A DNA stretch of 16,411 nt from CAYURR01 sp964446745. GTDB lineage: Bacteria; Bacillota; Clostridia; Lachnospirales; WQUN01. Position 1 is the stretch's first letter, and each line of letters opens with the position of its first letter. The notes under the pieces were generated by a model. It searched no databases, was not told where the DNA came from, and saw nothing but the letters and a program-made list of their open reading frames with translations. The translations under genes and the position numbers were made by a program. Location of the stretch: contig CAYURR010000053.1 in assembly GCA_964446745.1 (NCBI GenBank), positions 1 through 16,411 of the forward strand, written 5' to 3'. Shown here piece after piece: positions 6,875-14,230 of the stretch.

Positions 6875-8059
6875 ATGGAGAATAAGCCGGATTATAAGAA
6901 GCTGTCTATGGAGTACCACGCAAAATGGCGCGGGAAGCTCGAGGTTATATCGCGCGCACCTGTTACTAATAAGGACGAGTTGTCTGTCGCGTATACGCCG
7001 GGCGTTGCGGAGCCTTGCTTAGCTATATCGAAGGATGTCTCGCTCTCATACACATACACGCGCAGATGGAACACTGTTGCGGTCGTCACAGACGGTACAG
7101 CCGTTTTGGGCCTTGGAGATATCGGACCTGAGGCCGGTATGCCCGTTATGGAGGGCAAATGCGTATTGTTCAAGGAGTTCGGTGGGATCGATGCGATACC
7201 GCTCTGCATACGTTCGAAGGATGTCGACGAGATCGTAAAGACAGTTAGCCTGCTCGCGGGTAGCTTCGGAGGTATCAACCTCGAGGATATCGCTGCGCCG
7301 CGTTGTTTTGAGATCGAGAGACGTTTGAAAGAAGTTTGTGACATCCCGATTTTCCATGACGACCAGCATGGCACGGCTGTGGTAACCCTCGCGGGTCTCA
7401 CGAACGCGATGAAACTCGTAAAGAAAAACCCTGCTGACGTGTCTGTTGTAATCTCGGGTGCGGGTGCAGCGGGCAACTCGATTGCACGTCTGATGATGCT
7501 CGCGGGTTACAAGGATATCGTGCTCTGCAATCGCAAGGGTGCGGTGACCGCCGATGTGAAGTATGACAATGACGAGCTCAATACAATAGCCGCTATGACG
7601 AACCCGAAGCGCAAAGCCGGTTCGCTTGCAGATGTTATGAAGGGCGCCGATATATTTATCGGTGTATCGGCACCGGGTATCGTGACCGAGGATATGGTAC
7701 GCTCGATGGCAAAGGATCCGTTGATCTTTGCCATGTCTAACCCCGTACCTGAGATCATGCCCGATATGGCTGCAAAGGCCGGCGCGAGGGTTATAGCGAC
7801 AGGACGTTCGGATTTCCCGAATCAAATAAACAATGTACTTGCGTTCCCTGGGATATTTAGGGGGGCGTTGGATGTCTTGGCAAGCGATATCAATGACGCA
7901 ATGAAGCTAGCGGCTGCACATGCTTTATCGGCGGCGATACCGGACGATGAAATTCGTGAGGACTATATTATACCGTCGCCGTTTGACAAGTCCGTGGTCA
8001 AAATCATGGCCGAAGCTGTCGCACAGGCTGCAAGGGATTCAGGCGTGGCAAGGGGATAG
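6875..8059 (+). CDS. Malic enzyme, NAD(P)-dependent (small bacterial type)
   Basis: It catalyses oxidative decarboxylation of malate to pyruvate and CO2 with reduction of NAD or NADP, linking C4 acids to pyruvate. The 394 residues match the short bacterial form with no phosphotransacetylase domain. The N-terminal malic domain has VAYTPGVAEPC with the catalytic Tyr40, TDGTAVLGLGDIGPEAGMPV (72-91), the catalytic Lys95, and metal ligands in LEDIA (Glu137-Asp138) and HDDQHGT (Asp162-Asp163). The NAD-binding half has the Rossmann loop GAGAAG (195-200), then SNPVPEI. Cofactor preference is uncertain. The ATG at 6875 has AAGGGA 11 nt upstream, a slightly long spacing. It is the first gene after a near-consensus promoter and lies 38 nt before the oxidoreductase gene. 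Confidence 0.96.
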   Translation: MENKPDYKKLSMEYHAKWRGKLEVISRAPVTNKDELSVAYTPGVAEPCLAISKDVSLSYTYTRRWNTVAVVTDGTAVLGLGDIGPEAGMPVMEGKCVLFKEFGGIDAIPLCIRSKDVDEIVKTVSLLAGSFGGINLEDIAAPRCFEIERRLKEVCDIPIFHDDQHGTAVVTLAGLTNAMKLVKKNPADVSVVISGAGAAGNSIARLMMLAGYKDIVLCNRKGAVTADVKYDNDELNTIAAMTNPKRKAGSLADVMKGADIFIGVSAPGIVTEDMVRSMAKDPLIFAMSNPVPEIMPDMAAKAGARVIATGRSDFPNQINNVLAFPGIFRGALDVLASDINDAMKLAAAHALSAAIPDDEIREDYIIPSPFDKSVVKIMAEAVAQAARDSGVARG

Positions 8060-8097
8060 ACTAATAGCGGTTACTACAAAATAATGAGGAGGCCATT

Positions 8098-9060
8098 ATG
8101 TTAAACGTAGCAATGATCAGCTTTTGGCATGTACATGCAGATGGATACGCAAGGGAGTTTAACGAGAACGAGAATTCACGTATATCTGTAGTTTGGGACG
8201 AGAATCCCGAACGCGGAAAGGAAAAGGCAGCACAGCTCGGGGTTGATTTTGAGGCAGATCTCGATACATTGCTGAAAAGACCCGATGTGGATGCCGTATG
8301 CATAACCACACCGACTGCAATGCACAAGGATGTAATGATCGCCTGTGCAAACGCAAAGAAACATATCTTTACAGAAAAGGTACTTACACTGACAAATGAG
8401 GATGCATATGCGGTTAGAGATGCTGTCATCAATAGCGGCATTAAGTTCTTGATCTCGTTCCCGCATCGGACATTCCCTGAAAACCTGCTCGCAAAGAAAA
8501 TCATAGACGAGAAGCTGATCGGTGATGTAACACTGCTGCGTGTACGCAATGCACATAACGGATCTTCAAGAGGATGGTTACCACCACATTTCTATGATGA
8601 AAAGGAATGCGGCGGTGGCGCTATGATGGACCTCGGTGCGCATCCCATGTATCTGACGGCTTGGCTGATGGGCAAGCCGCAATCAATGAAGTCAATATTT
8701 ACAAAATATACTAAGCATGAGGTAGAGGACAACGCGGTTTCGATCATGGAATATGAAAACGGCGCGATCGCAATAGCAGAGACCGGCTTTGTATCGGACG
8801 CAAGCCCATTCGCATTGGAACTCTATGGCACGAAGGGCACATACCTGTTTACGGGGCCCAATCGTGAGGTACAGGTGCGCCTGTCCGATGAGCCTGCACC
8901 CGTAAACGGTTGGACATCCTCGATCGATCTGCCAAAGGCATTACCGCAGCCGATACAGCAATTTGTAGATGGTGTAATCAATGACAAGCCGATGCTGTTT
9001 GATATAAATGAAGCGGTAACACTGACGGAAATGATGGTAATGGCATATGCAGGCAGATAA
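8098..9060 (+). CDS. Gfo/Idh/MocA family oxidoreductase
   Basis: An NAD(P)-dependent dehydrogenase of 320 residues, likely acting on a sugar, inositol or related polyol; the substrate is not predictable. The N-terminal Rossmann domain has a variant dinucleotide loop, ISFWHVHADGY (7-17), with no standard GxGxxG. ITTPTAMH follows, then EK at 93-94 in EKVLTL, where most members have EKP. The C-terminal catalytic domain has CGGGAMMDLGAHP (171-183), containing the family's catalytic-type Asp178 and His182. GAGGAGG is 5 nt before the ATG. The 3' end overlaps the pyrH start by 14 nt, so the two are probably translated as a coupled pair although their functions are unrelated. The atypical nucleotide loop makes cofactor binding less certain than the fold. 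Confidence 0.9.
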   Translation: MLNVAMISFWHVHADGYAREFNENENSRISVVWDENPERGKEKAAQLGVDFEADLDTLLKRPDVDAVCITTPTAMHKDVMIACANAKKHIFTEKVLTLTNEDAYAVRDAVINSGIKFLISFPHRTFPENLLAKKIIDEKLIGDVTLLRVRNAHNGSSRGWLPPHFYDEKECGGGAMMDLGAHPMYLTAWLMGKPQSMKSIFTKYTKHEVEDNAVSIMEYENGAIAIAETGFVSDASPFALELYGTKGTYLFTGPNREVQVRLSDEPAPVNGWTSSIDLPKALPQPIQQFVDGVINDKPMLFDINEAVTLTEMMVMAYAGR

Positions 9061-9817
9061 AGACCGCGTAGTGCTAAAGCTCAGCGGCGAAGCGCTCGCG
9101 GGCCGAAGCGGCGGGATGTATGACGACGCGGTCATAGATGAGATCGCGGGTCAACTAAAACAGGTTCAAGCCGAGGGTATTCAGATATCGCTCGTGGTAG
9201 GTGGCGGCAATATTTGGCGCGGTGTAAAGGCCAAGCAGGATATGGACCGCACGAAATCTGATCAGATCGGTATGCTTGGCACTGTAATGAATGCAATTTA
9301 CATGAGTGAGCAGTTTAAAAAGTCCGGCCTCTTGTCTACGGTTATGACACCGTTTGCGGTGGGCGCGTTCACACAACTGTTTTCAAAAGACCTTGCGCTG
9401 AAGCTGATGTCCGAGGGTCATGTGATCATAAATGCGGGCGGCAGTGGTCATCCGTTTTTTTCGACGGATACGATCACAGCGTTGCGCGCGGCTGAGCTCG
9501 ATGCGAGCTGCGTGCTCTATGCAAAGAGTGTAGACGGCGTGTATGACAAGGATCCGTCGAAGTACAGTGACGCAAAGCGCTTTAAGACTGTTTCATACAA
9601 AAAGATACTGCATGACAACTTGGATGCCTCGGATATTGCGGCGATGAGCATATCGTCAGATGTGGATATGGATTCACTGATATTTGGGCTGTTAGACAAT
9701 AAAGGGAATGTCCAGAAAGACTGCTTGGTTAATGCGTGCCTGCTGGCTGTAGGTAGAAATGCCGATATCTCGGCAACACGCGTGGCGAAGTTTTTAGAGG
9801 AGGAATACGATGGTTAA
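9047..9817 (+). CDS. pyrH: UMP kinase PyrH
   Basis: PyrH phosphorylates UMP to UDP with ATP, the committed step to UTP and CTP; bacterial enzymes are hexameric. The 256-residue protein has the amino acid kinase fold: RVVLKLSGEAL (7-17), GGGNIWRG (52-59), IGMLGTVMNAI (74-84), GGSGHPFFSTDTITALRAAEL (131-151) and VDGVYDKDP (162-170). It is about 15-20 residues longer than typical PyrH. The extra tail (about 237-256, starting near RNADISATRVA) lies after the usual C-terminus and encodes the ribosome binding site of frr. No strong Shine-Dalgarno precedes the ATG, which lies inside the oxidoreductase gene, so coupling to that gene is likely. The tsf gene usually found upstream is missing. Confidence 0.96.
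   Translation: MQADKDRVVLKLSGEALAGRSGGMYDDAVIDEIAGQLKQVQAEGIQISLVVGGGNIWRGVKAKQDMDRTKSDQIGMLGTVMNAIYMSEQFKKSGLLSTVMTPFAVGAFTQLFSKDLALKLMSEGHVIINAGGSGHPFFSTDTITALRAAELDASCVLYAKSVDGVYDKDPSKYSDAKRFKTVSYKKILHDNLDASDIAAMSISSDVDMDSLIFGLLDNKGNVQKDCLVNACLLAVGRNADISATRVAKFLEEEYDG
9798..9803 (+). promoter_or_regulatory. Ribosome binding site of frr within the pyrH 3' end
   Basis: AGGAGG lies 6 nt before the frr ATG at 9810 and is read in pyrH as part of Glu-Glu-Glu codons. It supports the frr start and the 8-nt overlap with pyrH. Confidence 0.8.
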
Positions 9818-10355
9818 GTCTTACGAGGAAAAGATGAAAAAGACGGTGGAGAGCTACGAGGCTGAGTTGAATACAATCCGCGCAGGCCGTGCCAATCCGC
9901 ATGTGCTGGATAAGATTACGGTGGATTACTTCGGGGTGGAGACACCGCTAAATCAGGTGGGTAATGTATCTGTGCCCGAACCGCGCATGATACAGATACA
10001 GCCTTGGGATTCGAGTATGCTAAAGCATATTGAAAAGGCTATCCAGACCTCAAATCTCGGCATAAACCCATCAAACGACGGCAAGGTCATCCGCCTTGTG
10101 TTCCCCGAATTGACCGAGGAAAGGCGCAAGACCCTTACTAAAGAAGTCAAGAAAAAGGCCGAGGATTTTAAAATCGCTTTGAGAAATGTCCGTAGGGATG
10201 CGATGGAGGCCTTTAAAAAGGCTGAGAAGAAGGGTGAAATGACTGAGGACGATTTAAAGAACAATGAGGCCCAGCTTCAAAAGCTCACGGATAAGTATAT
10301 CGAGGAAATCGAGAAACGCATGGAAGCAAAGAGCAAAGAAATTATGTCAATATAA
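9810..10355 (+). CDS. frr: Ribosome recycling factor
   Basis: RRF acts with EF-G to split the post-termination ribosome. The 181-residue protein, slightly short at the N-terminus compared with the usual 185, keeps the family blocks: a long helix into TIRAGRANPHVLDKI, VDYFGVETPLNQVGNVSVPEPR, IQPWDSSMLKHIEKAI, NPSNDGKVIRLVFPELTEERR and ALRNVRRDAMEAFKK. The C-terminal half is a long charged helix rich in Lys and Glu, as expected for the three-helix bundle. It overlaps the pyrH stop by 8 nt with a very good ribosome binding site. A hairpin terminator or attenuator follows 16 nt after its stop. Confidence 0.97.
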   Translation: MVKSYEEKMKKTVESYEAELNTIRAGRANPHVLDKITVDYFGVETPLNQVGNVSVPEPRMIQIQPWDSSMLKHIEKAIQTSNLGINPSNDGKVIRLVFPELTEERRKTLTKEVKKKAEDFKIALRNVRRDAMEAFKKAEKKGEMTEDDLKNNEAQLQKLTDKYIEEIEKRMEAKSKEIMSI

Positions 10356-10371
10356 GAAATAAAATAGCATT

Positions 10372-10411
10372 AATCCCCCGATATCATCGAAATGGAGACG
10401 GGGGATTTTTT
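10372..10411 (+). terminator. Terminator or attenuator between frr and uppS
   Basis: AATCCCCCG (10372-10380) pairs fully with CGGGGGATT (10399-10407) across an 18-nt loop, and six T residues run through 10406-10411. This is a well-formed Rho-independent terminator inside the pyrH-to-polC gene run, ending 22 nt before the uppS ATG. No obvious promoter lies between it and uppS, so partial termination is the likely role. Confidence 0.85.
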
Positions 10412-10422
10412 GCAAGAATTCC

Positions 10423-10429
10423 GAGGTGA
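10423..10429 (+). promoter_or_regulatory. Ribosome binding site deciding the uppS start
   Basis: GAGGTGA precedes the ATG at 10434, with 7 nt between GAGG and the ATG. The longer in-frame start at 10392 lies in the loop of the terminator hairpin and has no ribosome binding site. Confidence 0.8.
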
Positions 10430-10433
10430 ATTT

Positions 10434-11138
10434 ATGCCGCGTACTATACCGCAGCATGTAGCTATTATTATGGATGGCAACGGGCGCTGGGCCAAGAAGC
10501 GTTTTCTGACAAAGGCAGCCGGGCACCGTGCGGGCGCAAAGGCGCTCAGATCACTCGCAACAGAAGCCGAAAAGATTGGTATTAAATACCTTACGGTTTA
10601 TGCGTTTTCTACCGAGAACTGGAAGCGACCTAAAGACGAAGTCGATGCGCTGATAAAATTGTTGCGCGAATATATACAGGAATATATAGACGACTCAAAT
10701 AAAAATAACATGCGCATCAGTGTAATTGGTGATGTAAGTCGACTAGACGAAGATCTACAGGGCAAGATACGTATGCTCGAGGATATAACAAAGCACAAGG
10801 ACGGACTGCATGTTATCATAGCGATGAATTATGGCGGACGTGACGAGATCACACGCATGGCGCGTATGATTGCGGAGGAAGTAAAAAATGGAGGATTAAA
10901 TCCACAGAATATTGACGAAAATCTTATTAACGCATATTTAGATACTAAGGACATACCGGATCCCGACCTACTGATACGTACGAGCGGTGAGATGCGGTTA
11001 AGCAATTTCCTGCTATGGCAATCAGCATATTCGGAGTTTGTATTCAACGACAAATTGTGGCCGGATTTTACGATCAATGATTTGAATGCGGCTATTGACA
11101 TATACAACGACCGTGATAGACGTTATGGCGGTCGATAG
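10434..11138 (+). CDS. uppS: Undecaprenyl diphosphate synthase (isoprenyl transferase)
   Basis: UppS adds isopentenyl units in cis to farnesyl diphosphate to make the C55 carrier lipid used for peptidoglycan and other wall polymers. The 234-residue protein has HVAIIMDGNGRWAKKR with the catalytic Asp14, GHRAGAKALR (30-39), LTVYAFSTENWKRP (53-66), NYGGRDEI (132-139) and the C-terminal diphosphate-binding segment DLLIRTSGEMRLSNFLLWQ (178-196), then EFVFNDKLWPDF. Starting at 10434 gives the usual family N-terminus and length. It precedes cdsA by 31 nt. Its precursors come from the MEP pathway, two genes of which (dxr, ispG) are in the same cluster. Confidence 0.97.
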   Translation: MPRTIPQHVAIIMDGNGRWAKKRFLTKAAGHRAGAKALRSLATEAEKIGIKYLTVYAFSTENWKRPKDEVDALIKLLREYIQEYIDDSNKNNMRISVIGDVSRLDEDLQGKIRMLEDITKHKDGLHVIIAMNYGGRDEITRMARMIAEEVKNGGLNPQNIDENLINAYLDTKDIPDPDLLIRTSGEMRLSNFLLWQSAYSEFVFNDKLWPDFTINDLNAAIDIYNDRDRRYGGR

Positions 11139-11169
11139 GTTTCATTAATACACAAACGGAGGTTTTCTA

Positions 11170-11991
11170 ATGTTAAAACGTATCATCACAGGCATTGTCG
11201 GCTTTCCGCTGATTGTTGCCGTGGTGTATTTCGGCGGAGGGGTGTTGCAGCTATCGCTCCTGGCACTCGCGCTTATAGGCTTATGGGAATTTTATACCTG
11301 TATGAGCAAGCAGGTAAAGCGTATCCATATGATTGGCTTTATCTGCACCGTTGTCTATTACCTCGGGATCAATTCTGTCTACGACAGTTCCTTATTCTTT
11401 ATAATGATGACGCTGTTTATTATCTCCGTGCTCGTGTTCATGGTTATCTTTCATGAAAAGATCAATCTCTACGACTCTGCGATAACGATATTCGGCTTCT
11501 TCTATGTCGCGTTCTTGCTGTCGTTTATATATCTCGTTCGTATGCATGTCAGAGGGCCGTTCTTCGTATGGTTGATTTTTATCTGTGCGTTCGGTTCGGA
11601 TACCTTCGCATATTTTACCGGGCGCATGTTCGGTAAGCATAAACTCTGCCCAACTTTGAGCAAAAATAAAACCGTCGAGGGCGCGGTGGGTGGTGTTGTA
11701 GGTGCCGCTCTGATAGCAAGCCTTTACGGGTACATCATTACAAAGGCCTTCGGCGCATCGGTAGCCGATCTTCGGATTACGTTCTATTGCGCTGTAATCG
11801 GTACAGCGGGTGCGGTCGTATCCATATTCGGCGATCTGACTGCCTCTGCGATCAAGCGTCTCACGGGCTTAAAGGACTTCGGCAAGATATTCCCTGGGCA
11901 TGGTGGCGTACTCGATCGATTTGATTCCGTTTTGTTTACGGCCCCGATTGTTTATATGGTCATGATATTACTGATGAGGTTAGGTCTATGA
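11170..11991 (+). CDS. cdsA: Phosphatidate cytidylyltransferase CdsA
   Basis: CdsA makes CDP-diacylglycerol from phosphatidic acid and CTP, the branch point for phosphatidylglycerol and related lipids. The 273-residue membrane protein has about eight hydrophobic segments, beginning at residues 8-38. It carries the diagnostic signature near the C-terminus, from SAIKR (226-230) through KDFGKIFPGHGGVLDRFDS (235-253), with the conserved Lys-Asp and His-Gly-Gly. FGSDTFAYFTGRMFGKHKL followed by SKNKTVEGAVGG also fits the family. GGAGG lies 7 nt before the ATG. The stop overlaps the dxr start by 4 nt (ATGA). The uppS-cdsA-dxr-rseP order is a long-conserved bacterial arrangement. Confidence 0.97.
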   Translation: MLKRIITGIVGFPLIVAVVYFGGGVLQLSLLALALIGLWEFYTCMSKQVKRIHMIGFICTVVYYLGINSVYDSSLFFIMMTLFIISVLVFMVIFHEKINLYDSAITIFGFFYVAFLLSFIYLVRMHVRGPFFVWLIFICAFGSDTFAYFTGRMFGKHKLCPTLSKNKTVEGAVGGVVGAALIASLYGYIITKAFGASVADLRITFYCAVIGTAGAVVSIFGDLTASAIKRLTGLKDFGKIFPGHGGVLDRFDSVLFTAPIVYMVMILLMRLGL

Positions 11992-13178
11992 AAAACATAT
12001 CAATACTCGGCTCGACAGGCTCTATAGGTACACAGGCACTCGATGTCATAACAAGTTTATCTACGGATTCTACGGAGACATATAAGGTTGTGGGGCTTGC
12101 CGCAAACACGAATATCGAACTGCTTGAGAAACAATCGCGCACCTTTTCGCCCGAGGCGGTCGCCGTTTATGATGCTGCGGCAGCCAAGGTTTTAACCGCA
12201 AGGCTTTCGGATACGCCTATACGTGTATATGAGGGCATGCAAGGCCTCAAAACCATTGCTGCACTCGATAATGCTGATACAGTGTTGAATGCCTTGGTAG
12301 GTAGCATAGGCATGTTGCCTACGCTTGCAGCGATAGATGCGGATAAGGATATCGCTCTCGCAAACAAGGAAACGTTAGTGAGTGCGGGCAATGTGGTGAT
12401 GGCGCGTGCTAAAGATAAAGGCGTCAGCATCTTACCTGTAGACAGCGAGCATTCAGCTATCTTTCAATGCCTCAGCGGAAACGGTAAAAATGCATCGGAG
12501 AACCCAATCGAAAAAATATTTCTCACGGCCTCGGGTGGTGCATTCAGGGGCATGAATGCGGCTGAGACGCGATATAAAACAGCTGAGGATGCGTTGAGAC
12601 ATCCTATTTGGTCGATGGGCAAGAAGATTACGATAGACTGCGCAACTATGATGAACAAGGGCTTTGAGGTCATTGAAGCCAAGTGGCTGTTTGACCTTGA
12701 ACCCTCACAGATCGAGGTTTTGGTACATCCGCAGAGCATCATACATTCTATGGTTTCATATCAGGATGGCTCTATTATCGCGCAGTTGGGTTTGCCTGAT
12801 ATGCGCTTGCCTATAGCATATGCGCTTACATACCCCAAACGCATGAAAAGCGATTGGACGCGCGTTGATTTTCAGACATTGAACGCACTCACGTTTGACA
12901 AGCCCGATTATGAGTCGTTTCCATGCCTCGGGCTAGCGTATGAGGCGTTACGTATAGGTGGTACCGCACCAGCTATTGTAAATGCTGCGAATGAGGAAGC
13001 TGTGACGGCGTTTATCGAAGGGCGGATATACTTTTATCAAATACCCGCATTAATAGAAAGTGCACTTTCGTCATACAATGTTATCAGTAACCCAGATATC
13101 GGAGATATCCTTGCGGCGGACGAGGCGGCTCGGCGTATGACGATAGAAAACATCTCGGAGGTGTTAGCTTGTCAATAA
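11988..13178 (+). CDS. dxr: 1-deoxy-D-xylulose 5-phosphate reductoisomerase
   Basis: DXR converts DXP to 2-C-methyl-D-erythritol 4-phosphate with NADPH, the committed step of the MEP isoprenoid pathway. The 396-residue protein shows the NADPH loop GSTGSIG (8-14), ANKETLVSAG (125-134), and metal ligands Asp152 and Glu154 in PVDSEHSAIFQC and Glu227 in NKGFE. The flexible-loop and substrate regions LTASGGAFRG (179-188) and HPIWSMGKKITIDCATMMNKG (205-225) are present, as is VHPQSIIHSMV. All expected active-site residues are visible. It overlaps cdsA upstream by 4 nt and rseP downstream by 10 nt, suggesting coupled translation. ispG of the same pathway is two genes away. Confidence 0.98.
   Translation: MKNISILGSTGSIGTQALDVITSLSTDSTETYKVVGLAANTNIELLEKQSRTFSPEAVAVYDAAAAKVLTARLSDTPIRVYEGMQGLKTIAALDNADTVLNALVGSIGMLPTLAAIDADKDIALANKETLVSAGNVVMARAKDKGVSILPVDSEHSAIFQCLSGNGKNASENPIEKIFLTASGGAFRGMNAAETRYKTAEDALRHPIWSMGKKITIDCATMMNKGFEVIEAKWLFDLEPSQIEVLVHPQSIIHSMVSYQDGSIIAQLGLPDMRLPIAYALTYPKRMKSDWTRVDFQTLNALTFDKPDYESFPCLGLAYEALRIGGTAPAIVNAANEEAVTAFIEGRIYFYQIPALIESALSSYNVISNPDIGDILAADEAARRMTIENISEVLACQ
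13157..13161 (+). promoter_or_regulatory. Ribosome binding site supporting the TTG start of rseP
   Basis: GGAGG lies 7 nt before TTG at 13169, within the dxr 3' end. The next residues (SIIIAILVFGIIVLLHEFGH) are the normal family N-terminus and no ATG is available before them, so TTG is the likely start. Confidence 0.75.
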
Positions 13179-14230
13179 TCATTGCTATTTTAGTATTCGG
13201 CATAATTGTATTACTGCATGAGTTCGGCCACTATATATCCGCACGTCGATGCGGCGTGTTGGTCGAAGAATTCGCCATCGGCATGGGACCGAAGATATAT
13301 GCGTTTCAAAAGGGTGACACGCTGTACTCGATCAGGCTGCTTCCGTTAGGCGGTTTTTGTAAGATGCTCGGCGACGAAGCTGAGAGTAGCGATACACGTT
13401 CGTTTACTAATAAAACAATGGGTCAGCGTGCGATCATCCTCTCGTCGGGTGCGCTGATGAATTTTGTTCTTGCGTTTGTGTTGTTCGCGGGTATTGCGCT
13501 ATTGAACGGTTTTTATGTACCAGCCGTCAGGGCTGTGATGCCGGGTTCCCCGGCTGAGGCTGCAGGCTTACAGATTGGTGATCGTGTTACAAAGATCAAC
13601 GGATCTGGGATCAATATATTTGAAGACTGGATCTACGCACTTTCCACGATAGACGGCAGACCTATGGATATTGAATATAAACGCAACGGTCAGCTTTACT
13701 CGAGCACGATAACCCCATACCGCGATGAAACAACAGGTGAATACAAGATCGGTTACACCCCTGATGTAGCGCTCGGCTTGTTTGAAAAGCCCGCAGAGGG
13801 TTTCAAGCGCGCAGGTTTTATCGAGGCACTCTCGAACGGGTTTTATAAGATATTGTTTTATATAAAGGTCACTATCACCGGTGTGATACGGCTGTTTACG
13901 TTCAAGATGAATGTGTCTGAGATGTCGGGTGTCATCGGGGTTGTGTCCGTTATCAACGATGCATATACGACGACAATCGCCCAGAGTATATTGTCTATGG
14001 TACTAACCATGCTGAATCTATGCGCGGTTTTGAGCGCAAACCTCGGTGTATTTAACCTGCTACCCATACCGGGCTTAGATGGCGGACGGCTTGTGTTTGT
14101 AGGGCTTGAATTTATCCGCAGAAAACCCATTTCACCGGAACGCGAAGGCTTTGTTCACTTCATGGGCTTTGTGTTCCTGATACTACTCGCTGTAGTAATC
14201 GCATACAGCGATATTAGGAAGATCGTATGA
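13169..14230 (+). CDS. rseP: RIP (site-2) zinc metalloprotease RseP
   Basis: An intramembrane protease of the RseP/RasP type, which cuts within membrane segments of anti-sigma factors and leftover signal peptides. The 353-residue protein has the zinc motif HEFGH (17-21) in the first membrane helix and a second helix around 85-112. A single PDZ domain spans about 115-190, with SPAEAAGLQIGDRVTKING. The LDG motif is in NLLPIPGLDGGR (296-307, Asp304), and a last helix spans about 328-345. All catalytic residues are present. One PDZ domain is typical of Gram-positive members. The start is TTG, overlapping dxr by 10 nt; the stop overlaps the next start by 4 nt (ATGA). Confidence 0.96.
   Translation: MSIIIAILVFGIIVLLHEFGHYISARRCGVLVEEFAIGMGPKIYAFQKGDTLYSIRLLPLGGFCKMLGDEAESSDTRSFTNKTMGQRAIILSSGALMNFVLAFVLFAGIALLNGFYVPAVRAVMPGSPAEAAGLQIGDRVTKINGSGINIFEDWIYALSTIDGRPMDIEYKRNGQLYSSTITPYRDETTGEYKIGYTPDVALGLFEKPAEGFKRAGFIEALSNGFYKILFYIKVTITGVIRLFTFKMNVSEMSGVIGVVSVINDAYTTTIAQSILSMVLTMLNLCAVLSANLGVFNLLPIPGLDGGRLVFVGLEFIRRKPISPEREGFVHFMGFVFLILLAVVIAYSDIRKIV

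Noticed and set aside
7046..7825. A 259-residue open frame on the minus strand across the malic enzyme gene
   Set aside because: It lies wholly opposite a certain gene, is rich in His, Arg, Cys and Tyr as antisense frames often are, and matches no family I recognise.
10392..10433. uppS start at ATG 10392
   Set aside because: The codons fall within a terminator hairpin, lack a ribosome binding site, and add residues not typical of the family.
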